Assembly: GCA_041398845.1 (NCBI GenBank)
Contig: JAWKTZ010000006.1
Coordinates: 496,001 to 560,000 of the forward strand
Reading direction: 5' to 3'
DNA length: 64,000 bases
Source: Fuerstiella sp041398845
GTDB taxonomy: Bacteria > Planctomycetota > Planctomycetia > Planctomycetales > Planctomycetaceae
The position numbers and the translations under genes are program-made. Shown here one piece after another: positions 55,576-64,000 of the stretch. Each line of letters opens with the position of its first letter. Within the stretch, counting starts at the first letter, position 1. Below the pieces are notes generated by a model. It ran no database searches. It was not told the DNA's origin and saw nothing but the letters and a program-made list of their open reading frames with translations.

Positions 55576-55863
55576 GTGGAACGGGCGAGACGGGCCATCG
55601 CTGATGTCAGTCACGGCTCGGGAACGCTCTGGCTGGTCACCTGGAAAATTCACCGGCCCGGCAACCAGCAGAATCCGCACATTCGGCACACGCGGAAAAA
55701 ACGGCACGACCCGAACAATCGTTACAGTTTCACAAATTGCCTGACCGATACTATCCACAGAATGTCTCGATGCGCTCGGTCCGTACTTACGTGGTGCAGA
55801 CCGAATTCAGCAACATCAGGACGCAAGAGCCAGTTAAAACTGTGGCTTCTGAAGGATAGATCA
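55576..55863. other. Gap before the BBP7 gene
   Basis: 288 bp. The BBP7 reading frame stays open through it, but the signal peptide begins at 55864. No other gene or RNA was recognised. Confidence 0.5.
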
Positions 55864-57567
55864 ATGCGGATTTGGCACCGATTCAAACTCTTAGCGCCGT
55901 TGCTGCTGGCCATCACAGTGGCTGCTGACGGCAGGGCGCAGGACATGTCGGGTTATGGGTCGTATGGTGCGCCCGCATTCATGCCCGGAGCACCGCCCTA
56001 TGGTTCGCCAGCCTATGGTGCGACGGCATACCAGGGAATGCCGCAGTCGTTTCATCCATCTCCGAATATTTCGCCGTACGACCATGCGTTTGAACAGCAT
56101 TACACCTCAGACGGACTTTGGTACAAGCGAGCCATCAGCGGGATGGGAAAGACCAATAACTATTTCTTCAACATCGAATCCATTCAGACTCGCAGTCGCA
56201 AACTGCGCGGCACCATCGGGGATGGAAGTGCGCCGACGTTTGACCAAGATCAGGTTCTGATCACTCCGGCCAACTTTCCGGACGCATTGTTTCTGCCCTC
56301 GTTTCCTCACTACGGTGCGGGTGTCACGGGAACCAACAAAAACCAGGGCATCAAGCTCAGCGGTGGGTCACGAAACCAGATTGGCTGGGGATTTTCATGG
56401 AATGCATCCTATAACGGAGAATCGACGGATGTGTTCAACAGTCGAGCGATTCTGGAATCTCAGCGACTGCACTTCTTCGATGCTCTGGTTCTGGAAGCAT
56501 CGGGCGGAGTCGCCAACGGTGCTCTGCCATCCAATCTGCGTCATCTGAATGAACGAGCGATTCTGGAACGAGACATTCTTGGTGTGCGAACGTTTGACGC
56601 CGCCGATGCCGAAACGTTCGGTGTGTTGGGCAGCACCTTCGAAATTCTGGACCGCAATCTGTACCCTCACGGCAGCATTGGCCTGCAGACGGGCGAAGAC
56701 GTCGATGGAGTCAGTCAGTTGTTTGACATGGACTACATCGCCCAACACAGCCTGACATCGTACGGCGGCGGATTCCACTTCAGCTTTATGCCCATGTACG
56801 AAGACGGTGACAAGAAGGTTCGAGCCATCATCGGGGCACGCGTGTTCCGACTGCAGGAAGGCTTTCACTTTTTCGGAGCGGACTCGGGATTGGGCTACGG
56901 ATTCAGCCTGCCCAACGGCCTGGACGACGATGATGACTTTGTCATTGACAATGTCGACGAAAACGGCAACCTGAACTTTGTCGATCCGGTCACCGATGAC
57001 ACTCAGGAAATCATGATTCGGTCATTTGTGAACAACGTGGTCCGCAGTACGATGAGCGGCCCGGAAATCGGCGTGGAATACGAAGTGGCCAAGCGGAAGA
57101 GCGTCCGGTTTTACGGAGCCACCCGCGTCGGAGCACTGGTGAACGTCGAAAAAATGAGTCTTGAAGGTGACAATATCGGCGACACCACCGCGATTGAAGT
57201 CGACCCGGACACCGGCCTGTTTGTGAGGTCTCAGATGTTCGACACGTCAACAAACAACGGCCAGAGAACTCAGAACTTCTTCACCGACAGCAACTCCACA
57301 ACTCACATTTCACCCATGTTCGAACAGACACTCAGTGCTGAGCTGCCGTTGTTTGATCGAGTCCCCATCCTGCAGGACATCTGGCAGCTTCAGAATGCAA
57401 AGCTGCGACTGGGCTGGACCTACACATGGATCGGTGAAGTGGCTGACCCCAACCAGTCGATCGTGTGGCGGTCGAATCCCCGAGACGGCGTGTTTCCGTC
57501 GCTCTCCACAAATCGTTCCAGCTTCTTCCAGAATCAGTTCAGTGCCGGGATCAACTGGGAATTCTGA
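55864..57567 (+). CDS. BBP7-family outer membrane protein
   Basis: 567 residues from ATG 55864, preceded by GAAGGA. Signal peptide (FKLLAPLLLAITVAADGRAQ), then a Gly/Tyr/Ala/Pro-rich stretch of about 45 residues, then a long beta-rich region (about 90-567) with alternating hydrophobic strands ending in NQFSAGINWEF. The terminal Phe and the strand pattern suggest an outer-membrane beta-barrel, as proposed for the planctomycete BBP7 family. Pore function is likely by analogy. It stands alone. Confidence 0.82.
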   Translation: MRIWHRFKLLAPLLLAITVAADGRAQDMSGYGSYGAPAFMPGAPPYGSPAYGATAYQGMPQSFHPSPNISPYDHAFEQHYTSDGLWYKRAISGMGKTNNYFFNIESIQTRSRKLRGTIGDGSAPTFDQDQVLITPANFPDALFLPSFPHYGAGVTGTNKNQGIKLSGGSRNQIGWGFSWNASYNGESTDVFNSRAILESQRLHFFDALVLEASGGVANGALPSNLRHLNERAILERDILGVRTFDAADAETFGVLGSTFEILDRNLYPHGSIGLQTGEDVDGVSQLFDMDYIAQHSLTSYGGGFHFSFMPMYEDGDKKVRAIIGARVFRLQEGFHFFGADSGLGYGFSLPNGLDDDDDFVIDNVDENGNLNFVDPVTDDTQEIMIRSFVNNVVRSTMSGPEIGVEYEVAKRKSVRFYGATRVGALVNVEKMSLEGDNIGDTTAIEVDPDTGLFVRSQMFDTSTNNGQRTQNFFTDSNSTTHISPMFEQTLSAELPLFDRVPILQDIWQLQNAKLRLGWTYTWIGEVADPNQSIVWRSNPRDGVFPSLSTNRSSFFQNQFSAGINWEF

Positions 57568-57583
57568 TTCCCGTCAGATGACA

Positions 57584-57616
57584 GACGTCACCGGTTCGAA
57601 ACACGTGGGTGACGTC
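57584..57616. terminator. Hairpin between convergent BBP7 and ABC permease genes
   Basis: GACGTCACC and GGTGACGTC form a perfect 9-bp stem with a 15-nt loop, 17 bp after the BBP7 stop and 5 bp before the stop of the opposite gene. There is no T-run. A bidirectional stop or 3'-end stabiliser is possible. Confidence 0.4.
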
Positions 57617-57620
57617 CCGG

Positions 57621-59144
57621 CTACTGGCCTGCGAGCTGTTGCAGTCGCCGAACGATGCTGCGTTGAATGACGATACATCCGACCAGTTCTCCGAGAATCA
57701 TCGTCATCGGCAGCAAAAACCGAAACAGGTCTTCACCCACACCGGTCATCGCCAGAACGCCCACCGACATCCCACAGAAGATGGGAGCCGCCAGCCACAG
57801 CAGCGCCACTGCGACCAGCATGCCGCCATGTCGGAAATGAGTCGACAGCAGCACGCCGACATGCAGGGTGAGCAAAATCCATGAGAACAGATGCAGGAAC
57901 CACGGTTCAACGAAGACTTCGAACACCTCGTCCAGATCACCCTGTGCAGCCGCATACAGCAGCAGGCAGCCACCGGAAAGAATGACGGCGATGGCCGAGG
58001 CGACGACGGCCGGAAAAAGGCCGAACACCGTTGACCGCAACGTCTTTCCCAAGGGCTGAGGCAGCATGGCCAGCGACGCCAGCGTCTTCTGGTGAATCTC
58101 ACTGTTGAACACCTGGCCACCAAGGCGACAGACATTGATCAGCAGAAACGCGATTCCGACGACAAACGTCGTCCACGCCAGAGCAATCCATTCCATCTGC
58201 GATCCAATCGCCAGCAGCAGAATCAGTGACACGGTCACACAGGAAAGCGTGCCTGCAACGGCGCGAATCCCGAACCACTTCCAGCCGCCCCCCAGGTGTT
58301 CCCACGACTTCCATGCGGCCGCATCCGTCCACACGCGAGACGCCGCCCGCGATCTCACGTTTGGCGGTTCCACCACCGCTTCACCGGCTGTCCCGCTGGT
58401 AAACGGTTCAAACAGCAACCAGCTTGCGGCAAACGCGATGGCTGCCACCCACAGGTGGAATGTCATGTGAGGAAACCACAGGTCCGACGGAGTAAACGCC
58501 AGCAATGTCTGGCCAAGATTGGCCACCAGAACAGACTGCGACTGCCAGTCGTACAGGCCAAGACCCATGCCACTGATTTCGTCAAATAGTCCGAGCCACC
58601 AGTGAGACAGCTCGACAGCCGACCACAGGACGCAGGTCAGTGTAAACGCGGCCATGGAATTGCGACTGACAACGCTCGCAAACAGCCCGATCTGACTCAG
58701 CATCACGGCATAGCACACAACGCTCAGGATGGCACCAACCAGCCCCAGCGGCAACACGCCTCCCAGCGAGATCGACAGAATCAGAAACGGTGCCACCGCA
58801 AACAAGAACAGAATCGCCACCGCCAGTCGCGGTATGGATTTTCCGGCCAGAATGGCAAACGCCGACGCTCCGGTCATGCGCAGCAGCGGCAGAGTCTGTT
58901 CTTCCTTTTCTTCCACGATGGCCGTGCTGAAATGAATGCCACCGACCAGCGTCAGAAACCAGTAACACGAATACATCACTTCACTGGCGAATAACCCACC
59001 CGCGCCAACTCGCAGCCGGGCAAATTCCCACTGCATGAAGAACAGATACAGGATGACGGTCGCCATTCCCGCCCGCATCAGATGATGGGCCACAATTCGG
59101 GAATCCTGCCGGACTGAACGAATCAAGAACGCGGTGCTTCGCAT
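57621..59144 (-). CDS. ABC-2-type transporter permease, orphan
   Basis: 507 residues from ATG 59144 (MRSTAFLIRSVRQDSRIVAH). About twelve hydrophobic segments in two sets of six, separated by a cytoplasmic loop around residue 265 (VRSRAASRVWTDAAAWKSWE). The early VEEKEEQTLPLLRMT motif is typical of ABC-2 permeases such as GldF/NosY relatives. No ATP-binding partner is adjacent, so the ATPase must be elsewhere or downstream of another gene. It is divergent from the coiled-coil membrane protein gene; a role in export or gliding-type systems cannot be decided. Confidence 0.82.
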   Translation of the reverse strand: MRSTAFLIRSVRQDSRIVAHHLMRAGMATVILYLFFMQWEFARLRVGAGGLFASEVMYSCYWFLTLVGGIHFSTAIVEEKEEQTLPLLRMTGASAFAILAGKSIPRLAVAILFLFAVAPFLILSISLGGVLPLGLVGAILSVVCYAVMLSQIGLFASVVSRNSMAAFTLTCVLWSAVELSHWWLGLFDEISGMGLGLYDWQSQSVLVANLGQTLLAFTPSDLWFPHMTFHLWVAAIAFAASWLLFEPFTSGTAGEAVVEPPNVRSRAASRVWTDAAAWKSWEHLGGGWKWFGIRAVAGTLSCVTVSLILLLAIGSQMEWIALAWTTFVVGIAFLLINVCRLGGQVFNSEIHQKTLASLAMLPQPLGKTLRSTVFGLFPAVVASAIAVILSGGCLLLYAAAQGDLDEVFEVFVEPWFLHLFSWILLTLHVGVLLSTHFRHGGMLVAVALLWLAAPIFCGMSVGVLAMTGVGEDLFRFLLPMTMILGELVGCIVIQRSIVRRLQQLAGQ

Positions 59145-59324
59145 AAGTGTGCCCTGTCGCCATTCCGCTTGACATTTGACGGTCAAACGACGCTGTCCCC
59201 CGAAAACTGCCGAATTCGTCAGACAATTCGCCTCCTGCCGCAGATCTCATTGATCGCTTCCGATACCAATCGTAGACTATCCTGAAGACGTTCACCACAT
59301 CATCGCCCGGCGGAGTTGATTCCA

Positions 59325-60995
59325 GTGCCTGACGCTCCTCAATCATCCAGCCTGTTGCACAGAGTGCAGATTCGGCTGCGCATCCTTTCGCTGACCGACG
59401 CGCTGACATTTTCGAGTCTTGTGGTTCTGGCCGTTGCGCTGGGGCTGGTACTGTGCATCCGGCTGCTGGGCCTGTTTCCGACTCTGGGAAACGACCTACG
59501 ATGGCTGCTGGTCATCCCGGTCGTTGCCGCCACCGGAGCGGTGCTGTTTCATCGTCGCGTCGAACAGCAGACGGCTGCTCAACAGATTGATCAGCACGCC
59601 AACACCAAAGACCTGTTTCTGACACTGGCATCGATTTCGACGTCCGCCGGAGACTACCAGCCTCTTGTCGCTCAGTCGGCCGAAGAACGCGCTTCGAAAA
59701 TTGTGCCAGCGGAAGTGGTGCCGTTTGTCTTCTGGCGGCCAGTGTTCCGAATCGTCAGTGCGCTCGCGATTCTGCTGCTGAATGCATGGCTGCTGCCTCA
59801 GTTCGACCCTTTTGGAAAAGTCGAAGCCGCCACTCGTGTTGAAAAACAGAAGTCGGAGATCGAAACCATTCGCCGGGAAGCGCTGACTCGCAAAGATCGT
59901 CTGAAGAAGGAAGCGGAACGAGCAGCGGAAGAGTCCAAAGAAATCGACGACATGATGGCTCAGTTGAAGCAGGACTTTCGCCGAATGGAGCCGAAGAAGT
60001 CCGAATCCAACGCCAAAGTCCTGGACGCCCATCGCATGGACGTTGGTGACAAATGGAAGTCTGCCGCTGCCGACCAGCAGTTGCGCCAGATGATTAACCA
60101 GCCGATTTCCCGACAGCAACTGGGAGGATCACGCAACCAGAAGACCAACGAATGGCTCAAGGAACTTCAGGAGGGCAGGACCGACATGCTGCAGAAGCAA
60201 CTGCAGCAGGCTCAGCAGACCATGCAGGCCATGATGGAAGCCAAAGATCCCGAAGAGCGTCAGAAACTGGCCAATCAACTTCAGAAAGATCTGCAGGACC
60301 TGCACAGCTTCGCGAACAACAAGGCGAATTCCAAAGCTCTGAGCGACGCACTCAGCAAAGCCCTGAAATCACTGAAAGCCGGTGATAAACCCGGTGAAAA
60401 TGCGGAACAGATGGAACTCAGCAAGGACGCGATGGAGGCGTTGAAGGAATCGCTGGAGCTGTCTGAAAAAGAAATGGAACAGGTCGCTCAGGCCGCCAAA
60501 GACCTGAAGAAACTGGATGATGCTCTGGAAACGCTCAGAAAGGCACAGGAACTGAACAACATGCAACAGCTCGACGGCAGCCGCTGCGAAGGTTGTGAAA
60601 CCATGGAAGACTACGCTGAACTGTATGCTCAGATGATGGGCGAAGCAGGGCAGGGCGATGGCGACAAGGAACGCAACGAAGGTGGCAATCGAGGCACCGG
60701 ACGCGGCGGAGAAACTCCGGAAGACGACAGTGATCCGGAAGGATACAAAACGGAAAAAGAGAAACCGCAGGTGCAGGCCGGGAAGGTGCTGCTGTCGATC
60801 AAGACCAGAGAATACGCCGAAGAGAAAGATTTTGATCCGGAGAAAATGCGAGAGTACCAGAAGAACGTCAGTGCATTGAAATCCAGCGTCCAGTCAGCCA
60901 TTGACAACGAAGAAATTCCGCCCGGTTACGTGGAAAGCATCAAAGGCTACTTCGACAAAATCGAAGCTGTGGATCCAAAGCTGACGAAGGAATAG
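59325..60995 (+). CDS. Membrane protein with long coiled coil
   Basis: 556 residues from GTG 59325, with CGGAG 10 nt upstream (the frame also permits TTG 59316). Three N-terminal membrane segments (about 25-48, 58-75 and 140-165) are followed by a long, highly charged helical region (about 175-425) rich in Lys, Glu, Gln and Ala that should form a coiled coil. A CEGC motif occurs near residue 428 and a Gly/Arg/Glu-rich stretch near 455. The layout recalls planctomycete DUF4175-like proteins. No enzymatic domain; function unknown. Confidence 0.78.
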   Translation: MPDAPQSSSLLHRVQIRLRILSLTDALTFSSLVVLAVALGLVLCIRLLGLFPTLGNDLRWLLVIPVVAATGAVLFHRRVEQQTAAQQIDQHANTKDLFLTLASISTSAGDYQPLVAQSAEERASKIVPAEVVPFVFWRPVFRIVSALAILLLNAWLLPQFDPFGKVEAATRVEKQKSEIETIRREALTRKDRLKKEAERAAEESKEIDDMMAQLKQDFRRMEPKKSESNAKVLDAHRMDVGDKWKSAAADQQLRQMINQPISRQQLGGSRNQKTNEWLKELQEGRTDMLQKQLQQAQQTMQAMMEAKDPEERQKLANQLQKDLQDLHSFANNKANSKALSDALSKALKSLKAGDKPGENAEQMELSKDAMEALKESLELSEKEMEQVAQAAKDLKKLDDALETLRKAQELNNMQQLDGSRCEGCETMEDYAELYAQMMGEAGQGDGDKERNEGGNRGTGRGGETPEDDSDPEGYKTEKEKPQVQAGKVLLSIKTREYAEEKDFDPEKMREYQKNVSALKSSVQSAIDNEEIPPGYVESIKGYFDKIEAVDPKLTKE

Positions 60996-60997
60996 AG

Positions 60998-61092
60998 TCG
61001 ACCTGAAAAAGAGGCCTGACCCTCTCCGGGCAGCCGTTTCGACTGCAATTCCTGCAGCCCTCCAATGGCTCAGACTCCTTTTCAGAGGCGAC
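60998..61092. repeat. Palindromic repeat family 2, reversed copy
   Basis: 95-bp inverted repeat with left arm CTGAAAAAGAGGCCTGACCC and TCTCCGGGCAGC, and right arm CTGCAGCCCTCCAATGGCTC and AGACTCCTTTTCAG. It is the reverse complement of the copy at 52394. It starts 3 bp after the stop at 60995. An ATG at 61065 inside the right arm opens the next reading frame and should not be used as the start. Confidence 0.85.
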
Positions 61093-61103
61093 CTGGCAAT
61101 TTC

Positions 61104-62138
61104 ATGTCACGTACTCGCAATCGCCTGATTTTTGCCACTCTTTGCGGCCTTTTGGCGGCAGGCTGGGCGATCCGGAACCAATTGTCGCACACCACCAACA
61201 CGCTGGTGCTGTACTGTGCTCACGATGCCGCTTACGCCGATCCGATCATTCGGCAGTTTGAACAGCAGACAGGAATCACTGTCGATGTGCGATATGACGA
61301 AGAAGCCAACAAGTCGCTCGGACTGACCAACCTGCTGCTGGCAGAAAAACAACAACCTCGCTGCGATGTATTCTGGAACAATCAGACTCTGGGCACCATC
61401 CGACTGCAGACTGCCGGAGTTCTGCAGCCTTATCACAGTCCCAGCGCAGATCGCATTCCCGCAAACTTCAAAGATGAAGACGGACACTGGACGGGCTTTG
61501 CTGCTCGACTGCGAGTCTATCTTGTCAACACCGATCTGATGGAAGCGACCGAAGACGAGGTGCAGTCCCGGCTGGCAGCAGACTCGCTGAATCGAGTCGC
61601 CATTGCGGTGCCGATGTTCGGCACCACGCTGTCACACTATTCGGTGCTGATGGCGGCATGGGGTGAAAACAGATTGAAGACCTGGCATGCCGATCTGCAT
61701 GCTCGTGGTATTCGTGAAGTCCGCGGCAATTCCATGTCCAAAGATCTGGTGGCCGAAGGAGTCTGCGATCTTGGTTACACGGATACGGACGATGCCTTCG
61801 TCGCCATCGACGCCGGGAAACCCGTGGCGATGCTGCCCGTCCGGCTCGACAACGGTCAAACCATCTGTCTGCCGAATTCTGTGGCTCTGATCAAAGGCTG
61901 CCGTCATCCGGGACGGGCGACAGCATTCATCGACTACGTGTTGTCGGCCGAAGTCGAACTGTCGCTGGCGAATTCGGCCGCACGACAGATTCCTCTGGGG
62001 ATCATCGATGAGTCCCGGCTTTCGCCGCAGGTCATGGAGCTTCGAACCTGGGCAGCCGACGGCGTCTCGCTGACAGAGGCGGCGCTGGTCAATCAGAACG
62101 TGCTGGACTGGCTGTCGGCAGAGCACGCAGCTCAATGA
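61104..62138 (+). CDS. Iron(III)-type ABC transporter substrate-binding protein
   Basis: 344 residues from ATG 61104 (MSRTRNRLIFATLCGLLAAG), which gives a signal peptide or anchor; an ATG at 61065 falls in a repeat. The mature part matches the ferric/thiamine-type periplasmic binding family: LVLYCAHDAAYADPIIRQFE, GITVDVRYDEEANKSLGLTN, CDVFWNNQTLGTIRLQ, and a conserved GYTDTDDAFVA. Metal-binding tyrosines were not assigned, so another small anion or cation is possible. It overlaps the permease gene by 4 bp. Confidence 0.86.
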   Translation: MSRTRNRLIFATLCGLLAAGWAIRNQLSHTTNTLVLYCAHDAAYADPIIRQFEQQTGITVDVRYDEEANKSLGLTNLLLAEKQQPRCDVFWNNQTLGTIRLQTAGVLQPYHSPSADRIPANFKDEDGHWTGFAARLRVYLVNTDLMEATEDEVQSRLAADSLNRVAIAVPMFGTTLSHYSVLMAAWGENRLKTWHADLHARGIREVRGNSMSKDLVAEGVCDLGYTDTDDAFVAIDAGKPVAMLPVRLDNGQTICLPNSVALIKGCRHPGRATAFIDYVLSAEVELSLANSAARQIPLGIIDESRLSPQVMELRTWAADGVSLTEAALVNQNVLDWLSAEHAAQ

Positions 62139-63559
62139 CCATGGATACGGCACTGGAATGGTCTGTCGTTCGATCACTGACCGTCACGTCGGCCGCGCTG
62201 TTGCTGTCGGGATCGGTGAGCCGCTGGGTGAGGTCATCGCCGTCCGGATCGGCTCGCGGCAGGATCGCGCTGAGCCTGGCACTTCTGCCTTTGTTTGTGC
62301 CGGACCTGCTGATTGGATTCACCTATCGCCTGACATCCGCTCGGCTTGTTCACAGCGTCGTCTCCACGGAGTCACTGTATGCGGCGCTGCTGGTGTTTCG
62401 AATTCTGGCGCTGCACCTGGCGGTGCGAATGATCCTGCCGGAAAGTTCTGTCAACGCAACAGCACTGCATTCGTGGACGCTGCTGCCGAGACGAAATTCC
62501 TTCTGGTGGCTGACATGGTTCCGGCTGATGTTGGCAGGGCCATGGCGAGTTCCTCTGGTCGCCTGGCTGGCGGGACTGCTGTTCTGCTTTCAGGAGTTCG
62601 AAACGGCCGCTTTGCTGCAGGTGGATCGACATCCCGTCGCCTGGACGGTCTGGCTGTTTGACGCTCGAGCACTCAATGAGCGTCTTTCGCGACTGATTGC
62701 GTTCGCGCTGCCGGCGCTGATCCTGCAGAGTCTGGTTCTGATTCCCGGACTGCAATTGCTGCGAAGCGGTCCCGCTCTGCCGACATGGTCGCAGCGGCCG
62801 TCGGTGGCGGCGACAACCGGAGACCGCAGCACCGGGCTGTTGGTTGTTGTCGCTTCCGTGTGGCTGCTGGTGATCTGGCCGGTGATCAGTCATGGAATGT
62901 CGTTTTTGAACGAGTTTGGCAACCTGATCGGTCAGGGATTTCTGGTGCGATCGCTGTCACAGATTGCGACTTCATTGTGCGAAGCCGCGATCGCGGCCGC
63001 GATCGCCATGGGTCTCTGTCGAACACTCTGGCAGGTTCGCTCGGCGCCGTTGACATTGGTTGCCGTTCTGCCGGGCCTGTGCGGTTCGCTGATCATCAGT
63101 CTGGCGCTGCTGGCACTGTTCCAGTGGTCATTGCTGCACAGCCTGTATGATACGTGGATGCCGATGATTCTGGGGCATACGCTGCTGATGCTGCCGCGAG
63201 CCTTCCTGCTGGTGGCCGTGCTGAACGTGCTGGTTCCGAAGACTGTTCGGCACACCACTCAGATGCTGCAGTCCGCCAATCATGTGACGGCTCAGCATTC
63301 TGCCAACAGGTTGTCCTGGGTGCTGGAAGAACGCCGCTGGCTGATCGCATTTGCCGTGTTGACCCACTGGTGTTTCTGGGACGTGACCATCGCTTCCATC
63401 CTGCGTCCCGTTCGCTTTGAACCCATCGTGACTCGCCTGTACAACGAGATGCATTATGGTCGCACGGAGAGTCTGGTTGCGCTGTCGGCGCTGTCTCTGC
63501 TGCTGCCATGGATTGCGGCCGCGACAATGTGCGAACTCTGCAAGCGAGTCCTGCGTTGA
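62135..63559 (+). CDS. ABC transporter permease, FbpB/ThiP-like (two-domain)
   Basis: 474 residues with about twelve hydrophobic segments in two halves, as in fused iron(III)/thiamine permeases of the FbpB/ThiP type. The first half has the run RIALSLALLPLFVPDLLIGF; the second has SQIATSLCEAAIAAAIAMGL and LPGLCGSLIISLALLALFQW. The EAA loops are poorly conserved by eye. It forms an importer with the binding protein just upstream. No ATP-binding gene is found before the right edge (about 440 bp remain), so the ATPase is either further away or shared. Confidence 0.8.
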   Translation: MTMDTALEWSVVRSLTVTSAALLLSGSVSRWVRSSPSGSARGRIALSLALLPLFVPDLLIGFTYRLTSARLVHSVVSTESLYAALLVFRILALHLAVRMILPESSVNATALHSWTLLPRRNSFWWLTWFRLMLAGPWRVPLVAWLAGLLFCFQEFETAALLQVDRHPVAWTVWLFDARALNERLSRLIAFALPALILQSLVLIPGLQLLRSGPALPTWSQRPSVAATTGDRSTGLLVVVASVWLLVIWPVISHGMSFLNEFGNLIGQGFLVRSLSQIATSLCEAAIAAAIAMGLCRTLWQVRSAPLTLVAVLPGLCGSLIISLALLALFQWSLLHSLYDTWMPMILGHTLLMLPRAFLLVAVLNVLVPKTVRHTTQMLQSANHVTAQHSANRLSWVLEERRWLIAFAVLTHWCFWDVTIASILRPVRFEPIVTRLYNEMHYGRTESLVALSALSLLLPWIAAATMCELCKRVLR

Positions 63560-63855
63560 TCGTTCTGCGTTTTTTGTCCGCAGGGTCTACGCTTTGAATT
63601 TTCGCGGTCTAGAATTGGGCAGAACCCCGAAGTGACCGAAGCGATTTTGCAAATTCCGTTGGCAGAACTTGAATTCAAGAACGTTTTCTGAAGATCAGCA
63701 GGGCGCCCAAAGGTTTTGTGAGCCAGGCTTTTGTCAGGCCACTCCCCGGCCGGATTCCCCGCTGAGCTGACGAATAAGCGTGTCACAAATCACGACAGAA
63801 TTCGCTCTGAAGATTATGAAACCCATTGCTTTCTGATCCGCCGCAGGAGTCCATC
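63560..63855. other. Intergenic region before the small gene
   Basis: About 296 bp with no larger gene, RNA or repeat recognised. It should contain the promoter of the short gene at 63856. Confidence 0.4.
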
Positions 63856-63981
63856 ATGAGCCCGTCCATCACCAACGAACTGACCATCCCCGCACCCAAG
63901 CCCAGGACACCTCCCGGAGAATCAGAACTCCAGCAGTTTGCCAGACTCCTGGATCAGTTCTTCGCTCGGCTGGGAATCTAA
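63856..63981 (+). CDS. Short hypothetical protein (41 residues)
   Basis: A 41-codon gene beginning MSPSITNELTIPAPKPRTPP and ending LLDQFFARLGI. It has a good ribosome site (AGGAGT, 5 nt before the ATG) and third positions rich in C and G, as in the neighbouring genes. A Pro-rich N-terminal half is followed by an amphipathic helix (ELQQFARLLDQFFARLG). No family is recognised. It may be a small regulator or binding peptide; it could also be chance. Confidence 0.55.
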   Translation: MSPSITNELTIPAPKPRTPPGESELQQFARLLDQFFARLGI

Positions 63982-64000
63982 ACGTTCCCGCATGCTTCCC

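Noticed and set aside
54061..55758. 565-residue reverse-strand open frame opposite the UxaA-family gene
   Set aside because: A long antisense shadow caused by high GC; the forward strand has clear family motifs.
61065..61103. Upstream ATG for the iron-type binding protein
   Set aside because: It lies in the right arm of a dispersed palindromic repeat, and the signal peptide starts at 61104.

Overview
The window is bacterial and almost certainly from a planctomycete, probably a marine or freshwater member of the Planctomycetaceae/Pirellulaceae side of the phylum. The evidence is the density of families found mainly in that group: two DUF1549/DUF1553 (PSCyt1-PSCyt2-PSD1) plus DUF1501 gene pairs, a DUF1559 prepilin-like protein, a BBP7 outer-membrane protein, a DUF1080 protein, a secreted protein with an ESRLLLT-type N-terminus, and an ECF sigma factor beside dockerin-like and VIT/vWA proteins. 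No rRNA, tRNA, CRISPR array, transposase or prophage was recognised. I found 46 protein genes, one of them (41 codons at the right edge) very short.

Layout. 1-9.7 kb: HrpA helicase, a Tat-exported Gfo/Idh/MocA oxidoreductase, a haem protein (DUF3365), a zinc alcohol dehydrogenase and a tandem pair of cysteine-rich YkgJ-like proteins. 9.7-19.2 kb: a leftward ECF sigma - DUF1549 - DUF1501 run, divergent from a rightward run of a transmembrane dockerin-like protein, a membrane-anchored cohesin-like protein and a VIT/vWA lipoprotein. 19.2-27.6 kb: M24 peptidase, a LolD/FtsX-type ABC pair, a DUF1559 protein with a textbook terminator, an RluD-type pseudouridine synthase, AsnS and a small parvulin. 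27.7-39.5 kb: secreted and envelope proteins, including two tandem DUF3299-like proteins, an Fn3-like repeat protein, the second DUF1549/DUF1501 pair with DUF1080, and a cytochrome c'-like protein. 39.7-42.1 kb: an amino-acid ABC transporter whose binding protein and permease are fused.

42.8-49.5 kb is the most distinctive block: Rieske protein, one-piece b6-like cytochrome b, octahaem HAO/nitrite-reductase-like cytochrome, NapA and a lipoprotein that looks like two NapB dihaem units in tandem. No napC, napG/H or napD is present. The simplest reading is a quinol-to-nitrate (and perhaps nitrite/hydroxylamine) respiratory chain in which a bc-type complex replaces the usual quinol dehydrogenase. 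49.7-64 kb: secreted hydrolase-like protein, PurM, an orphan AAA ATPase, TsaE, a UxaA-family dehydratase, BBP7, an orphan ABC-2 permease, a coiled-coil membrane protein, and an iron-type ABC binding protein and permease without a nearby ATPase.

Several unrelated families of palindromic repeats of about 90-160 bp sit in the intergenic gaps, most of them within 25 bp of a stop codon. They resemble REP/MITE elements and are described individually. Function names rest on motifs read by eye; no database search was possible.
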